A DNA stretch of 64,000 nt. It comes from Allolobophora icterica. Taxonomy: Eukaryota; Annelida; Clitellata; Crassiclitellata; Lumbricidae. A model generated the notes under the pieces. That model was given only the letters and a program-made list of their open reading frames with translations. It did no database searches and had not been told where the DNA came from. The DNA lies in contig OY744605.1 of NCBI GenBank assembly GCA_963556255.1, positions 64,289,234 through 64,353,233 of the forward strand, given 5' to 3'. Shown here piece after piece: positions 1 through 10,780 of this stretch; the first letter of the stretch is position 1, and each line of letters begins with the position of its first letter. Both the position numbers and the translations under genes were made by a program.

Positions 1-41
1 ATTTTATTTGCTCGAAGAAAACGTGTAACTGTCACAAAATG

Positions 42-69
42 TCAATCAATCAATCAATCAAACAATCAA
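42..69. repeat. (TCAA)n microsatellite
   Basis: Six to seven tandem TCAA units with one interruption. It is the same tetramer, on the other strand, as the long GATT array near 43.4 kb. Such arrays often form the 3' tail of CR1/L2-like LINEs, so this may be the tail of an element continuing outside the window. Confidence 0.85.
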
Positions 70-682
70 TTTCGTTTAATCGTAGACTCAAGTTGACATT
101 AACGCAACGTGTTGCATAGAAAGAATTTATAGGAGAGGAAGTAGCTATTGAGCTGGGGTTAAATTGCGGACAACTGATGTAACTTTTTGCAAATTGTTTC
201 ATTTGATAATATTTCTAACAAGATGGCACATTGAAAGGTCCAGAAATATTGCGTGTACTCGTAATATAGACTTACTGTTGAACGTAATATAGACCTACTG
301 TTGAACGCGTAATATACTAATGCTAGAGCATATAAACGGAGTTCGTCTAACGCTGTATAGATCTGACAGTAGAGCTGGTTGAGTGGTCCAGCAACGTCAC
401 AGCGCCCCACGCCGATTCACGCACATATTATCATGACCCGCCTACTGGTCCGACCTGTGAGTGGAAAGATCTTGGATGGTCATGGTCTACCGACCTGCAT
501 AGTTAAATAATGCGATATGTTTATTCATAAGACGGAAAGCCGACCTAACGGTCACTTGACTATAATGTCTGAAACCAACAGCCATACTTGCCGGTTAATA
601 AAGACGTGGAGCGCAACGCTTGTGGTTGTCAGAGGCAACGGAGATTTACACTGACACTGACGGATGCAGGTTGTGCAGTGGG
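70..682. other. Intergenic, nothing recognised
   Basis: No open frame with a recognisable product, no splice-consistent exon and no clear repeat boundary was found. A short near-duplication is visible around 263-312, where two copies of a motif containing GTAATATAGAC follow each other. Confidence 0.5.
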
Positions 683-690
683 GAAATAAT

Positions 691-1591
691 CAGTCTTGTT
701 GTCAAGACCTTAAACCTCAAGACCAAGACCAAGACCAAGACCTTGAAACTCGAGACCAAGACCAAGACTTTGAACCTCAAGACCAAGACCAAGACTTTGA
801 ACCGAGACCAAGAGCCAAAAAAATCCAATTCACGTCAAGACTTCTTTTCCTGTATACACAAAAAATTGTGGAGTCGATATTTTAATGAAAACGTGAGTCG
901 TTTATTTTATTCAAGCAAATTAACTTTAAATGCAGACTGGAGAGAATTCCGAATTCGTATTTACAAAAGTTCTTCATGCAAAATGTTATTCCAAATGCCT
1001 TTTGATATTTAATAAAATATCAAACAATTCGCTCAGAATTTTCTGACCAAGACGTGCCTTGTGGGCCTCATAAAAATTCCGCCATGTGAACAAATACTTT
1101 CCATAGCTAGGTACTGAAGTCGCTGGCACACACAGTAACTTTTCAAGCATTGGATGTAAATGTACAAATCGTGAGCCTTTTTGAAATCCTCCCATGGTTT
1201 ATCAGACCGTCTGGCTTCAGAAACAAGTCTCGGCAGTGCTTCCATATACAGCATAACTTAGTTGCTGCTGCCGATGGGTTTTCCTGACCAACAAAACTTG
1301 CATCCGTCCGTAGGTATTTGTTGTAAGTTAGGATGCAAACAGGTTTGATAAGTTTTTATATTCTTGAGTTTTGTTAAATGACTGTTCTTATTGACAGCCG
1401 GTCTTGGTCTTGGTCTTGAAAAACCAAGACCAAGACTTTGAACCTCAAGACCAAGACCAAGACCAAGACTTTGAACCTCAAGACCAAGACCAAGACCAAG
1501 ACTTTTGGTCTCAAGACCAAGACCAAGACTTTTAAAAACGAACTCGAGTGCACTCGAGACCAAGACCTCGGTCTCCAGGACAACAAGTCTG
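691..1591. mobile_element. hAT-like MITE, family 1, copy 1
   Basis: The ends are CAGTCTTGTTGTC and GACAACAAGTCTG, a 13-bp terminal inverted repeat with one mismatch. The element is flanked by a perfect 8-bp target duplication, GAAATAAT (683-690 and 1592-1599). Inside each end lies a degenerate array built on CAAGAC/CAAGACC (about 700-815 and 1400-1570). The roughly 500-bp core encodes nothing recognisable. The core recurs, inverted, in the copy at 44492-45414. CA..TG termini with 8-bp duplications are typical of non-autonomous hAT elements; the transposase source is not in this window. Confidence 0.9.
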
Positions 1592-1599
1592 GAAATAAT

Positions 1600-2477
1600 A
1601 GTTATTGTACCATGGTGCAGGTCTCTTATGGTGGAAAATATTTCGTGAACTCTAAGTCTGGAATCGACTTGGAGATTTCATCTCACCAAAATTGCTAATG
1701 GTCCAATCTGCCGGTTTTCATACTTCTTGTTTTCTCTGCCCTTCATTTCTTGACTTTTCTTGTATTTGTCACACTTTTGCACATTTCTTTTTTTAACAGT
1801 GAATATGGCAGCTTTAAAATACACTATATAATTTAACATTTATTCCCAGGCATCCCCTCAGTGCCCTCACCAAAACAGCTTTTCGAACTAATTCAACTGT
1901 ATGACCCCTCTAAACGCAAAAGGGGACATGGCCGAATTGCTCCACCGGGATGCCTGAGAGATTTTCACTAGTTGCATATCTACAGTGATTAATTAAAAAC
2001 ATAGGCGCTGCGGGAGTTTGGTATCATGTGACTAATCGCAGTCCACTTGGATGAACAATGAGAGGTTTGTACAGGCCTAAGCAGCTGTTAAGATCGAAAC
2101 GCACAGCACTTCAACAAGAGCTGGTCGCTGCATTCGACTTCAGTCATCTGCTATAGGCTTACCGGAAGGTTTGTAAATTAGAAAAAAATTACACGAATGC
2201 GACATACGTATGGGATGTTAAACTAACAGCGGCACGTTTTAGGAATACCGAGTGTGGCCTACACATAAAGACTGAACAGCACGACATTATGCAAATTTTA
2301 TAGAACTCGATTTATCCGATATTGGTGAACATTGACCGCTGTGAAGCCAGACGCTATGTCACTAAAGGAGGAGGTTAGTAGAGGCGTCATGTGATATCAC
2401 ACCACATTTTAAATGCGAATGTGACACGGAGTTCTAGACGTTCAAAGAAGACAGGTCTGGTTTTTCTCTTGAAGAGA
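1600..2477. promoter_or_regulatory. 5' flank of FUT-A, no defined element
   Basis: About 0.9 kb between the MITE and the first fucosyltransferase start. It must hold the FUT-A promoter or 5' UTR if the start is correct. I see no convincing TATA box or initiator. It does not obviously match the flanks of FUT-B, C and D, which resemble each other. Confidence 0.3.
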
Positions 2478-5400
2478 ATGGGACTCGGCAAATGTCAAAT
2501 CGTAGGTATTTTTGTAATCATCACACTTCTACTTGTGGTTGTTTACGAGTTTTCTGTAGTTAAACCATTATCAATTTATTGGTACTCACAAAGCGCCACA
2601 CAGTTTCTAGAATATACATACTTGCGGAATACAACGGTTACTGAAAACGGGTCAGTTTGGTGGATGCAACAAAATGAAACAAATGATCGAATTTGGTACC
2701 AAGTCTGGCTTACGGCGTCTTTGAATAAATACAACAAACTGAACACAACAAAGATAAAACTCATTTACCAGGTACCTGATGCCAACTACGGAAGTCCGCC
2801 ACCAGAAGGTCAGCATGTTTTTACATCTCAGAAATGTCCAGTCGAGGCTTGTAGCATCACGAGAAAACTTGAGGACGTGAAGATGGCTGCTGCAGTTTAC
2901 CTTGAAGGCTTCAAGTCTTCCATGTTGAAAAAATTACTACCGAAGCCGAAGAATCAGGTGTGGATCATAACTGGAGGAGAATCTCCTCCGCTGAATTCTC
3001 ACATGAACATTTTTAATACTCATGCTCTTGGAAATCTAATCAACTGGACGATATTCTACCGAAGAGACGCTACCATATCGGTGCCATATGGAAAATTTCA
3101 GACATTTCCGAATTTCACTCGGATAGAGGATTATCCTTTAGATGACGGAGTCAACTACGCTGCTCGAAAAACAAAACAGGTTGCGTGGTTCGTTAGTAAT
3201 TGTGGCTATGGAACCCATAGCGGACGAGGTAATTATGCCAATGAATTGTCTAAGTACATTGAAGTCGATATCTATGGTCGTTGTGGAAAATTAAAGTGTC
3301 CCAAAAACGAAATGGATGGATGTCTTCAGATGCTGAGGAAAGAATACAAATTCTATCTTTCGTTTGAGAATAACTGTTGCAAAGACTACATTACAGAGAA
3401 GTTCTTCAGCAATGCCTTGAAGTAAGTACTTTTTGGGACATTCCTGTATTAGTCTTGCTATCTTACCACAATTTCGACTGGCTTCTTAAGGCATGGACGA
3501 TTGCGCGTACATTTTCACGTTCATCGGGATAATACCAATTCCTCCTCAAACCATCGGCCTCCATGTTATACTCAGCAAGCACAACTGCCAGACGTGTCTA
3601 TCTTAGTCCTACCTATTTCACCCGATGTCATCTCAAGTTTCTCGTTTATGTTCTTACTCTCTTTTAAATCGTCGGTGTCAGATTCGATTCAATATTGGAA
3701 ATTGTGTGCGTGCACGCCTGAGAAAGCCTTCACAAAGTCGGAAGAATCAGACAACTTTTAATACTGCAATGGATTGGGCTAAAATTGCTGAATAATTAGG
3801 CGAAACTCGCCTGTTTCTATCGTATTAGTAGAACATAATTTTTGAAACTTGGATATTTATCCAAGTTTCAAAACTTACATAATATTATGTTTCTTTGCTG
3901 CTATTTATGAGAAATTGTGATTTAAAGTTTACCAAACTATAACATTGCATAACATAACGTTTAATTGCTCCCAAATAAAACATCAGAATGTTACATCAAT
4001 TTAGTTCAAGGTCGGGGTACAAAGCGAGGACAGGAATGGACCGAGGTCCCGCTAAAGAAGGGCCCCTGTGTTCCATGAAGCGTATGATGGAGGCTAAATA
4101 ACACATACAAATGTTACATAAGGAGACGTAATTAGAGTCAGTAATTATAAACTTAACTAGATAAGCGAAGGAGCTGATATTAGATAAAACGTTTTTATCT
4201 ATATGTTGGATCCTCTTGGAGGTCAAAAGATATGCACGCAGGAGCTTCTTGAAAGCGGGGAGATTGGAGGCGCTAAGAATATCGACTGGGAGGTCGTTCC
4301 AAATAGTTGGACCAGCCATTTTTAGAGAAGATTTTCGAGTATTAGTTCGGGCAAACTGACTATTTACAACCCGTTCTTGTATAATATGAGTGAACATGCG
4401 AGGCCATATCAAAGTAGTTGGTGAATGCCTTAGGCTATGTAAGAAATTGTGACTATAACGAAATATGAATTTCTTAGTTTGCGCTAGGCCTATTCTAATT
4501 TGTTTAAGGGTGAGGATACTTTGTTTCTGAAAGATGAGGAAAGTCTGAGAGCCGTAGTGTGATTTTGTAATGAGACGAATTGTTTTTTTTCTGTAGGATG
4601 ACTAATTTTGAAAGGCAGTATGACAAGTAGGCCTATGGGTAAAAATGAGAGAGTAATATAGAATGATTAGGATATACGATGGCAGTTTGTATGAAATATG
4701 TGATGGAATATCAATATTTTTTGCAACTGTGGTAGAAATTTGGGTAATGTGATCATTCCAAGTTACGTTCTGATCTACAAAAACTTCGAGATTTTTTACT
4801 GTTCTCAATTACTACTAAGGGAATCGTCAATGGATGACTCTTCTATGGGAGCAGAAAATGAAGGATGCAGGGCGCCGGCAGGCTTTAAAAAATTCGACGC
4901 ACACCCTCCCGTTCCCTCCCATCCCCACCCGTCCTCTATCCGCCGCTCGTAGTCATGCACTGAAAATGACTCAGAGTAATTCATAAAAAGTACAGTATGG
5001 CATACGCATAATTATGTTATTATATCATATGATATTATACATCCTGTATGGTAAACCAAAATTGTCAAAATATCGATGCGATGCCTAATCCTTGTGTGGA
5101 TTTGATGGGTGGACGCACGTGCGTGCAGTGCCTCACGCTGTCGGCGCCTCTGGAAGGATACTTTGTTTAATTTTAATGATAACTTGTTTGCTTTGCTATG
5201 ACGCGACCTATGTGCCTAGGTGTTGTGACAGTAGGCCCTATATAATGGGAATAGTAAATTGGAGCGTGTCCGTGTACATCTTTAGCTGCAATCAATAAAA
5301 TCTCCACAAAACTGAATAAAAGATAAATACTTTATGACTGTTTTTTTTAGAAAACTAATTGATACATACGACTAAAAATTATGCCACCTAGAAGCCATTT

Positions 5401-7093
5401 TAATTTTTTTTATATATGACATTAGGATAAAATTGAAAATTAATAAGCTTAGTAGTAGTAGTTTCAGTTTAACGACGCTGTGTCATAACAAAGATGATTA
5501 GCGTCGCCCTCCTCCTTTATCCAGGCTTGAGACTGGCACTGTCAGAGTACGAACAGTGGCGGAGGAAGCTTAGGAAGCGACCCTACTTAAGTACTCATGG
5601 TTTGATAGCGCGATCGGTAATGAAAAGCAAGGAAATAACTCATTTGACGCGATCCATACTTTCTTTCTGAGCAAATTTCTAGAAAAATTATTTCTTTCGA
5701 GTTTGTAATTAATTTCTCAGACACAGTCACAATTAAAACTTATTCACGTATATTTTTAGCAGCTCCCTGTTATGAATAACAGTACCGGTATTAGCCGAAC
5801 TTTATATGACACTGAACGGATGTATAATATTAAGAAGACTATTTTATAATGAACTTTCGTGCATACGGGTTTACTGTACAAATGTTGTAAAGCGCCATTT
5901 TCTAAATCCCTAATTGGTCATTTTCAGGGATAGGTCCACACTCACACAGGCTAGTATATTTGTCATGCAATTAATGGTCCAAAGTAAACCAATTGCTTCC
6001 TCGCTAGTCGCGTTTCTATAGCGTCTCAAGTTCTGATGTGAGGTTTCAGCCACGTTATGAAAAGTCTAATATACCATGCAGTCTCCTGAAAATGATATAC
6101 AAATCTTCTGCATAGCTGACAATAGCTGCCAACTGCATGCAGCAAATATCCTAACATCCAGTTGAGATTTAGCTCAAATGCAACAAAGTTAAGCTATGAC
6201 TAATTCACTGTTAGTTCTTCCTCTGTGCCATGCATTTTATATCTTTAGGACATTCTCCCGATGATCCTTCAAAGTATCTGTATCCTCATGCGTAAGACAA
6301 AAATGCAGATGTATCATGATGATCGTTTCGACTGCACAACATGCACCATGGGCGGCTAGCACAGAGAGGAACTTGGCGAAGTTGACGAGACCCAATTAGC
6401 TTTAGGCTCATTGATCTCCTAGACCAATTGATCATCGGGCTTTGATGTTCATATTATATATGATATAATTTATCTCTTGCTTAGTTTATGGTTCACCAAT
6501 TTTTCTCTATCTCACGTTATTTAATTACTAGCTGTAACCCGTGAAAAATCACGGTATATAAAAAACAATTATTATTGCAGTGATAACAATAACGTCATAT
6601 TATAGGCCTATAGCCGTCGTCAAGACAACCGTCGCCAAGGCGGCAGTATAGTGACGTCACAATAGTGTTTGTTACGGGACGGACAGACAGACAGACAGAC
6701 AGACGTACAACGGTTATTATGTTGTTTAATATTTACAGGAATGACGTCATACCGATTGTTCTCGGAGCGCATCCAGACGACTACAAAGCCTTGGCTCCAC
6801 CCGGGTCCTACATTCACGTCGATGACTTTGAAAGTCCAAAGCAACTGGCTGACTATCTCCATCTTCTCGATAAAAACGATACACTCTACAACGAATACTT
6901 TCGTTGGAAGAAAACTGGAAGGTTTATTTCAGCGTCGTCTTGGTGTCGTTTGTGTGCTCTTCTGCATGCGAATGATGACGGAAGCTACGTACATTGGTAC
7001 CCCAATTTCTACAAATGGTGGGAAGATGGCGTGTGTTTAGAACATCCGAAATCTGGACACTGGCAGTCTTGGCGAAACAAAACGCGAAGTTGA
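2478..7093 (+). CDS. FUT-A: alpha-1,3-fucosyltransferase, GT10 family (2 exons)
   Basis: Exons 2478-3421 and 6739-7093 join in frame (AA|G) to give 432 residues. The family transfers fucose from GDP-fucose to N-acetylglucosamine of glycans in the Golgi lumen. Seen: a short cytoplasmic tail, one hydrophobic anchor at about residues 8-27, a stem, N-glycosylation sequons, NWTIFYRRDATI (about 189), HSGRGNYANELSKY (about 247) and the GT10 core FENNCCKDYITEKFF (about 295), then in exon 2 HVDDFESPKQLADYL and a Cys-containing tail. The start at 2478 was chosen because FUT-B, C and D start at the equivalent MxxxKC position; an in-frame ATG at 2391 would add 29 residues ahead of the anchor. The donor GTAAGT supplies an in-frame TAA, so unspliced RNA would lose the last 118 residues. 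Closest in the cluster to FUT-C. Exact acceptor and linkage specificity cannot be read from sequence. Confidence 0.93.
3996..4830 (-). mobile_element. Degenerate LINE (reverse transcriptase C-terminal part) in FUT-A intron
   Basis: On the - strand the frame around 4808-4602 contains NLEVFVDQNVTWNDHI and SYKLPSYILIILYYSL, matching the RT thumb region of CR1/L2-type non-LTR retrotransposons. The 4412-3996 frame contains the typical terminal motif GPTIWNDLPVDI followed by an FKKLLRAYL-like tail. Frameshifts separate the two, so it is a dead 5'-truncated copy. The insertion lies in the FUT-A intron, antisense to the gene. Confidence 0.85.
4831..6529. other. FUT-A intron, segment shared with FUT-C intron
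   Basis: Apart from AT-rich low-complexity stretches this is ordinary intron. The parts at about 5420-5880 and 6190-6530 align well with about 21320-21620 and with 20930-21230 and 22390-22660 in the FUT-C intron. This shows that the A and C loci share ancestry beyond the exons. Confidence 0.6.
6530..6726 (+). mobile_element. Short hairpin-plus-(GACA)n element, copy 1
   Basis: The element starts with CTAGCTGTAACCCGTG, includes the hairpin CCGTGAAAAATCACGG, has a shared body containing GTCGTCAAGACAACCGTC and GTGACGTCACAATAGTG, and ends with a (GACA)n run followed by CGTACAACGGTTATTATG. The same unit occurs inverted at 20559-20747 and direct at 21627-21838. A terminal hairpin plus an internal tetranucleotide microsatellite recalls HINE/pearl-type non-autonomous Helitron relatives; that assignment is inference. 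The paralogous FUT-C sequence near 21221-21235 lacks it. It lies within about 20 bp of the FUT-A exon 2 acceptor. Confidence 0.75.
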
Positions 7094-7500
7094 TGCAGAT
7101 GAACAAAAGTGTTTTATATTCTTCGATTGTTGTTGTTTTAGCAAACCAAACACGAGAGTCTCAGATAGCAAGATGATCTTTTTTGCACATTTTCAGACGA
7201 ACTTACCGATATAGACATACATGTATATTAAACACGTGCACTAGCTCTTGCTAAAACACGCTCGATCGATGAGATCCACGATAAAGCAACTCTTCCACTT
7301 TTCATATGTAGGCCTATCGTTTGTGGACTGAGATATAAATGATACAAACAGCTCCGGTAAATAGTTTGGGCTTGGCTCCGCTCCATTGGATCATGAATCG
7401 TAGTCGGTACTTTGAAATCCAAAGAAATTGAACGACTATTTCCATCTCGTTAATATAAGCTAATCTGAGGCTTAAGCTAATGTATACTCAACAACGCCGT
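7094..7500. other. 3' flank of FUT-A (paralogous to 3' flank of FUT-C)
   Basis: Begins directly after the FUT-A stop. It aligns with 23022-23450 behind FUT-C, sharing for example CACGAGAGTCTCAGATA. It contains the presumed 3' UTR, but no unambiguous AATAAA is close to the stop. Confidence 0.6.
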
Positions 7501-8660
7501 AGGCCGAAGTAAACTGCAGAAGGCATTCGATGGTGATTCGCAATCGTAAAGGTAATCTCCAAACTTCTAAAGCGCCACTCGAAGGCCAAGCGCAGGGCAA
7601 CAGCCTTTTCACGAGCGCTATGTCAAATCAGAGGTTGCTGTCCAAAGAGTAGTCCAAAAGAGGTCAGAGTCCGGGTTCCAGAAGGTCAAATCAAATCAGA
7701 GGGATTTTCCAGAGAGTAGTCCAAAAGAGGACCAAGTGCGGTTTCCACGGAACCAGATGAAGAGAGGAGGCAGAACAGCTGTTAAGGCTGGTGTCGTTTA
7801 GGGCGAGAATAATTGGAAGGCGGAGGATCAGATGAGTCAGGGTATATTATATATATATATCTATATATATAGCACTTTTTCAAGATGAGTCAGGGTATAT
7901 ATATATATATATATATATACCCTGACTCATCTTGAAAAAGTGAGACTTCAGTTTTGAGTTGAAAGCCCGGAGGCGATAGATGGAGCAACATGAGGAGGAG
8001 GATGAAGGACGGGCTGCAATGATGATGGACGGACTGAGAATCTGCGGAATTCAGAAGGGAGATCATTCCAGAGGCGGGTGCTGTGTTGGATATGGCTCGG
8101 TTGGAGAATTTGAGATGAGTAGTGACTGGGGGTCAAGAAAGACTCAGATAAGAGGATGATCGGGTGAACCGATTGAAGAAAACTGGTAGGTTATTTAGTT
8201 TTCACGTGTGATGGTCCAGGGTATAACTTGAGTGTTTCTAAATGATTACCGAGACTTTTTCCTTGCCCCACAATCCAGTTTTGGATGAGAATAAGTTTGA
8301 CGGTATACAATAATCGAGAGCAGGTTAGGTCTTTCACCTTAGTCAATGATATAAGGTGATGGCCAATTGACTACAAACGCCGGAACGAAAACACCAAAAT
8401 GAACTTTGAAGTTTGTTTAGACCTCAGATTTTTAATTACAACAAAAAAGAGTGAAGGGAGACTCGCTCGGCGAATACGTATACTTGAAACAGTGTAATCA
8501 GTCACAAAAAGCAGGAAAGAAGTCACACAAAGCAGGAAGGTAAGATCGTAATCGTAATCTCGAGATTTCTACAGCGTCCACAAAAGCGAAGTAGCGGGAA
8601 CCAGCTTATTCACAGGCGCTTAGACAGATCAAAATCGATAGGCGGGGGCGCCTGTGAATA
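7500..8660 (-). mobile_element. LINE 3' region and tail, antisense; paralogue of 23860-24960
   Basis: On the - strand 8136-7948 encodes a degenerate LINE C-terminus with the motif STRLWNDLPSEFR. It is followed downstream (lower coordinates) by a 3' UTR that ends in GCGCCACTCGAAGGCCAAG-like sequence near 7570. The same 3' UTR occurs at 23860-24460, at 36110-36425 in the opposite orientation, and in diverged form at 40020-40440. The section at 8400-8660 also matches 24650-24960, so this copy and the one behind FUT-C were duplicated together with the genes. Confidence 0.7.
7873..7942. repeat. 70-bp perfect palindrome with an AT core
   Basis: CACTTTTTCAAGATGAGTCA followed by GGGTA and alternating TA is mirrored exactly on the other side of the centre. 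The arm sequence also occurs once more just upstream (CAAGATGAGTCAGGGTATAT-like, 7826-7850). The structure could extrude as a cruciform. The FUT-C paralogue (24150-24180) has only one arm. Confidence 0.9.
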
Positions 8661-8694
8661 AGCTGGTTCCCGTTACTTCGCTTTTGTGGGCGCT
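8573..8694. repeat. Inverted repeat, 47-bp arms, 28-bp spacer
   Basis: The arms are 8573-8619 and 8648-8694, differing at only a few bases, and contain GCGGGAACCAGCTTATTCAC and its complement. The FUT-C paralogue at about 24885-24930 has a single arm, so the second arm arose after the block duplication. Confidence 0.88.
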
Positions 8695-8708
8695 AATACT
8701 AAAATTTG

Positions 8709-9230
<522 letters not shown>

Positions 9231-9299
9231 TCCATGCAATTCGTTTACCCTGGAAAGTCTAATTCTGGTCAGAGCCAGTTTCTTAATAATGCAACAACA

Positions 9300-10780
9300 T
9301 GTGTAACCTCTTTGTCATGTTTAGGGCCTAATGGCATAAGCCCCAACATCCTATGTTGGTGTTTTTAAATCACTAGATTATTGCCCGTCCTAAGCCGGGA
9401 AGATCCTGGTTCTCCACAAGGGCAAACCAATGGATAATGATTTTGTAAACACTGACGACATTGCTCATGAATTTTCATTAGTACGAAGCGGCCGACCGCC
9501 CATGCGTGTGAACGTGGCCATTTTGCAAACAGGCCTACGTCATTGATCATGAATATATTAATTAGTTTGAAACAGCCGATGAGAGGAGAGTAACTGGACA
9601 CACATTTCTGTTTGTTCATATTATTAATGTTAGGTAATCCTATGAAGCATTTATTACACATTCTATTGTACTTTGTAAATACAAGCCCACTATTTATAAT
9701 AATGTAGTTATCAAATTCTGTTAAAATCCTGTTTAAACTTAAACGACAGCCGAATAAAAGGGGCGATTTTCAATGGGGTGGACTTGTACCGTAGATAGTA
9801 GAAATTACATTTAAGTGGGAAGCTTTGTTTCGAAACAGTCCCCGGGGATACATAATATCAGTCCATGGGAGACTGTTTGGGGGGGTGGCTTTATTCCGTG
9901 ACACCGGCATAAAAATAATGCGAGCCATTGCGGTGCCAACGATCGAGGATTGTCAAATATGCATTACGATGTTTTCTACCAAAAGTGTAGGCCTACACAA
10001 TGCAGCAGACAATGTAGAGTGTGCAATTGTCTTCTCTTGAGTGCGCACTCTACAGTGTGGATTTTTGAGAGAGTAGCTCAAGTCAACTACACATGATTTT
10101 TATTCTAATACCTGAAATTTTACTTCCAGTTCAAGTAGGCCCTACAGTTTGGCAGCTTGAGGAAGAGTGTGCAGTTGACATTTCTGAGTATTTTAGGAAC
10201 TGGGCAGTCCATTCAACCTAATCGCAGTACGGACTTCGACCAAACTTGTGCCAAGAGCTATGAGAATGTAGGCAAACATGTGCGTATGAATTATAGATTT
10301 TGCGTACGGAACCGCTGGTGTGACATTTGAAAGCGATCGTATTATACTTGCACAATGAGTTCCACAATATATTTTCTCGTTTTCGCTAGACAAATCTTGT
10401 TAATTTAAGGTGTTATAGTGTTACCTAGCAAGTGTGTCTTGTTCACTCGAGACAATTTATAACACTCTCGAGTTAATTATAATTTCACGGTCCCCTTGTC
10501 AAGTCACCTTTGTGGCACTGTAGTAACTGAGTTAAAGTTAAGAAATATCCCATCCCATCCTCGTCGTTTCAAACAGTGTTGATAGGTAGGCCTACATCTT
10601 ATAAGCACATGTCCATTGTGGCATTTCTTCTTCTTCGTAAACTAACTGACTAGATGAAATAGTTTTAAAACGACACGAAAGTACATCAAAAGATGAAATA
10701 CATGAAAAGAACAATTCGGTTAAGCACAATCGCATAGTTGCGGCCTACATGCCCATGTAGTTCCATATTTAAAACAAAGA
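9300..10780. promoter_or_regulatory. 5' flank of FUT-B, conserved with FUT-D (and partly FUT-C)
   Basis: From about 9730 to the FUT-B start this aligns over roughly 1 kb with 28890-29910 upstream of FUT-D; both contain GCGATTTTCAATGGGG. The part near 10195-10370 also aligns with 18780-18930 upstream of FUT-C. It must include the promoter, but individual sites cannot be assigned. 9515-9610 also resembles 25995-26100. Confidence 0.55.

Noticed and set aside
620..1698. Long frames rich in KTKTKT, DQDQDQ or LVLVLV on both strands, repeated at 44497-45471
   Set aside because: They are produced by the CAAGAC/GGTCTTG arrays in the shoulders of MITE family 1, open in several frames at once, with no start, splice or family evidence.
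2391..2477. Upstream in-frame ATG giving 29 extra residues for FUT-A
   Set aside because: The other cluster members start at the equivalent of 2478, and the extra segment would put a long basic tail before the anchor. It remains possible.
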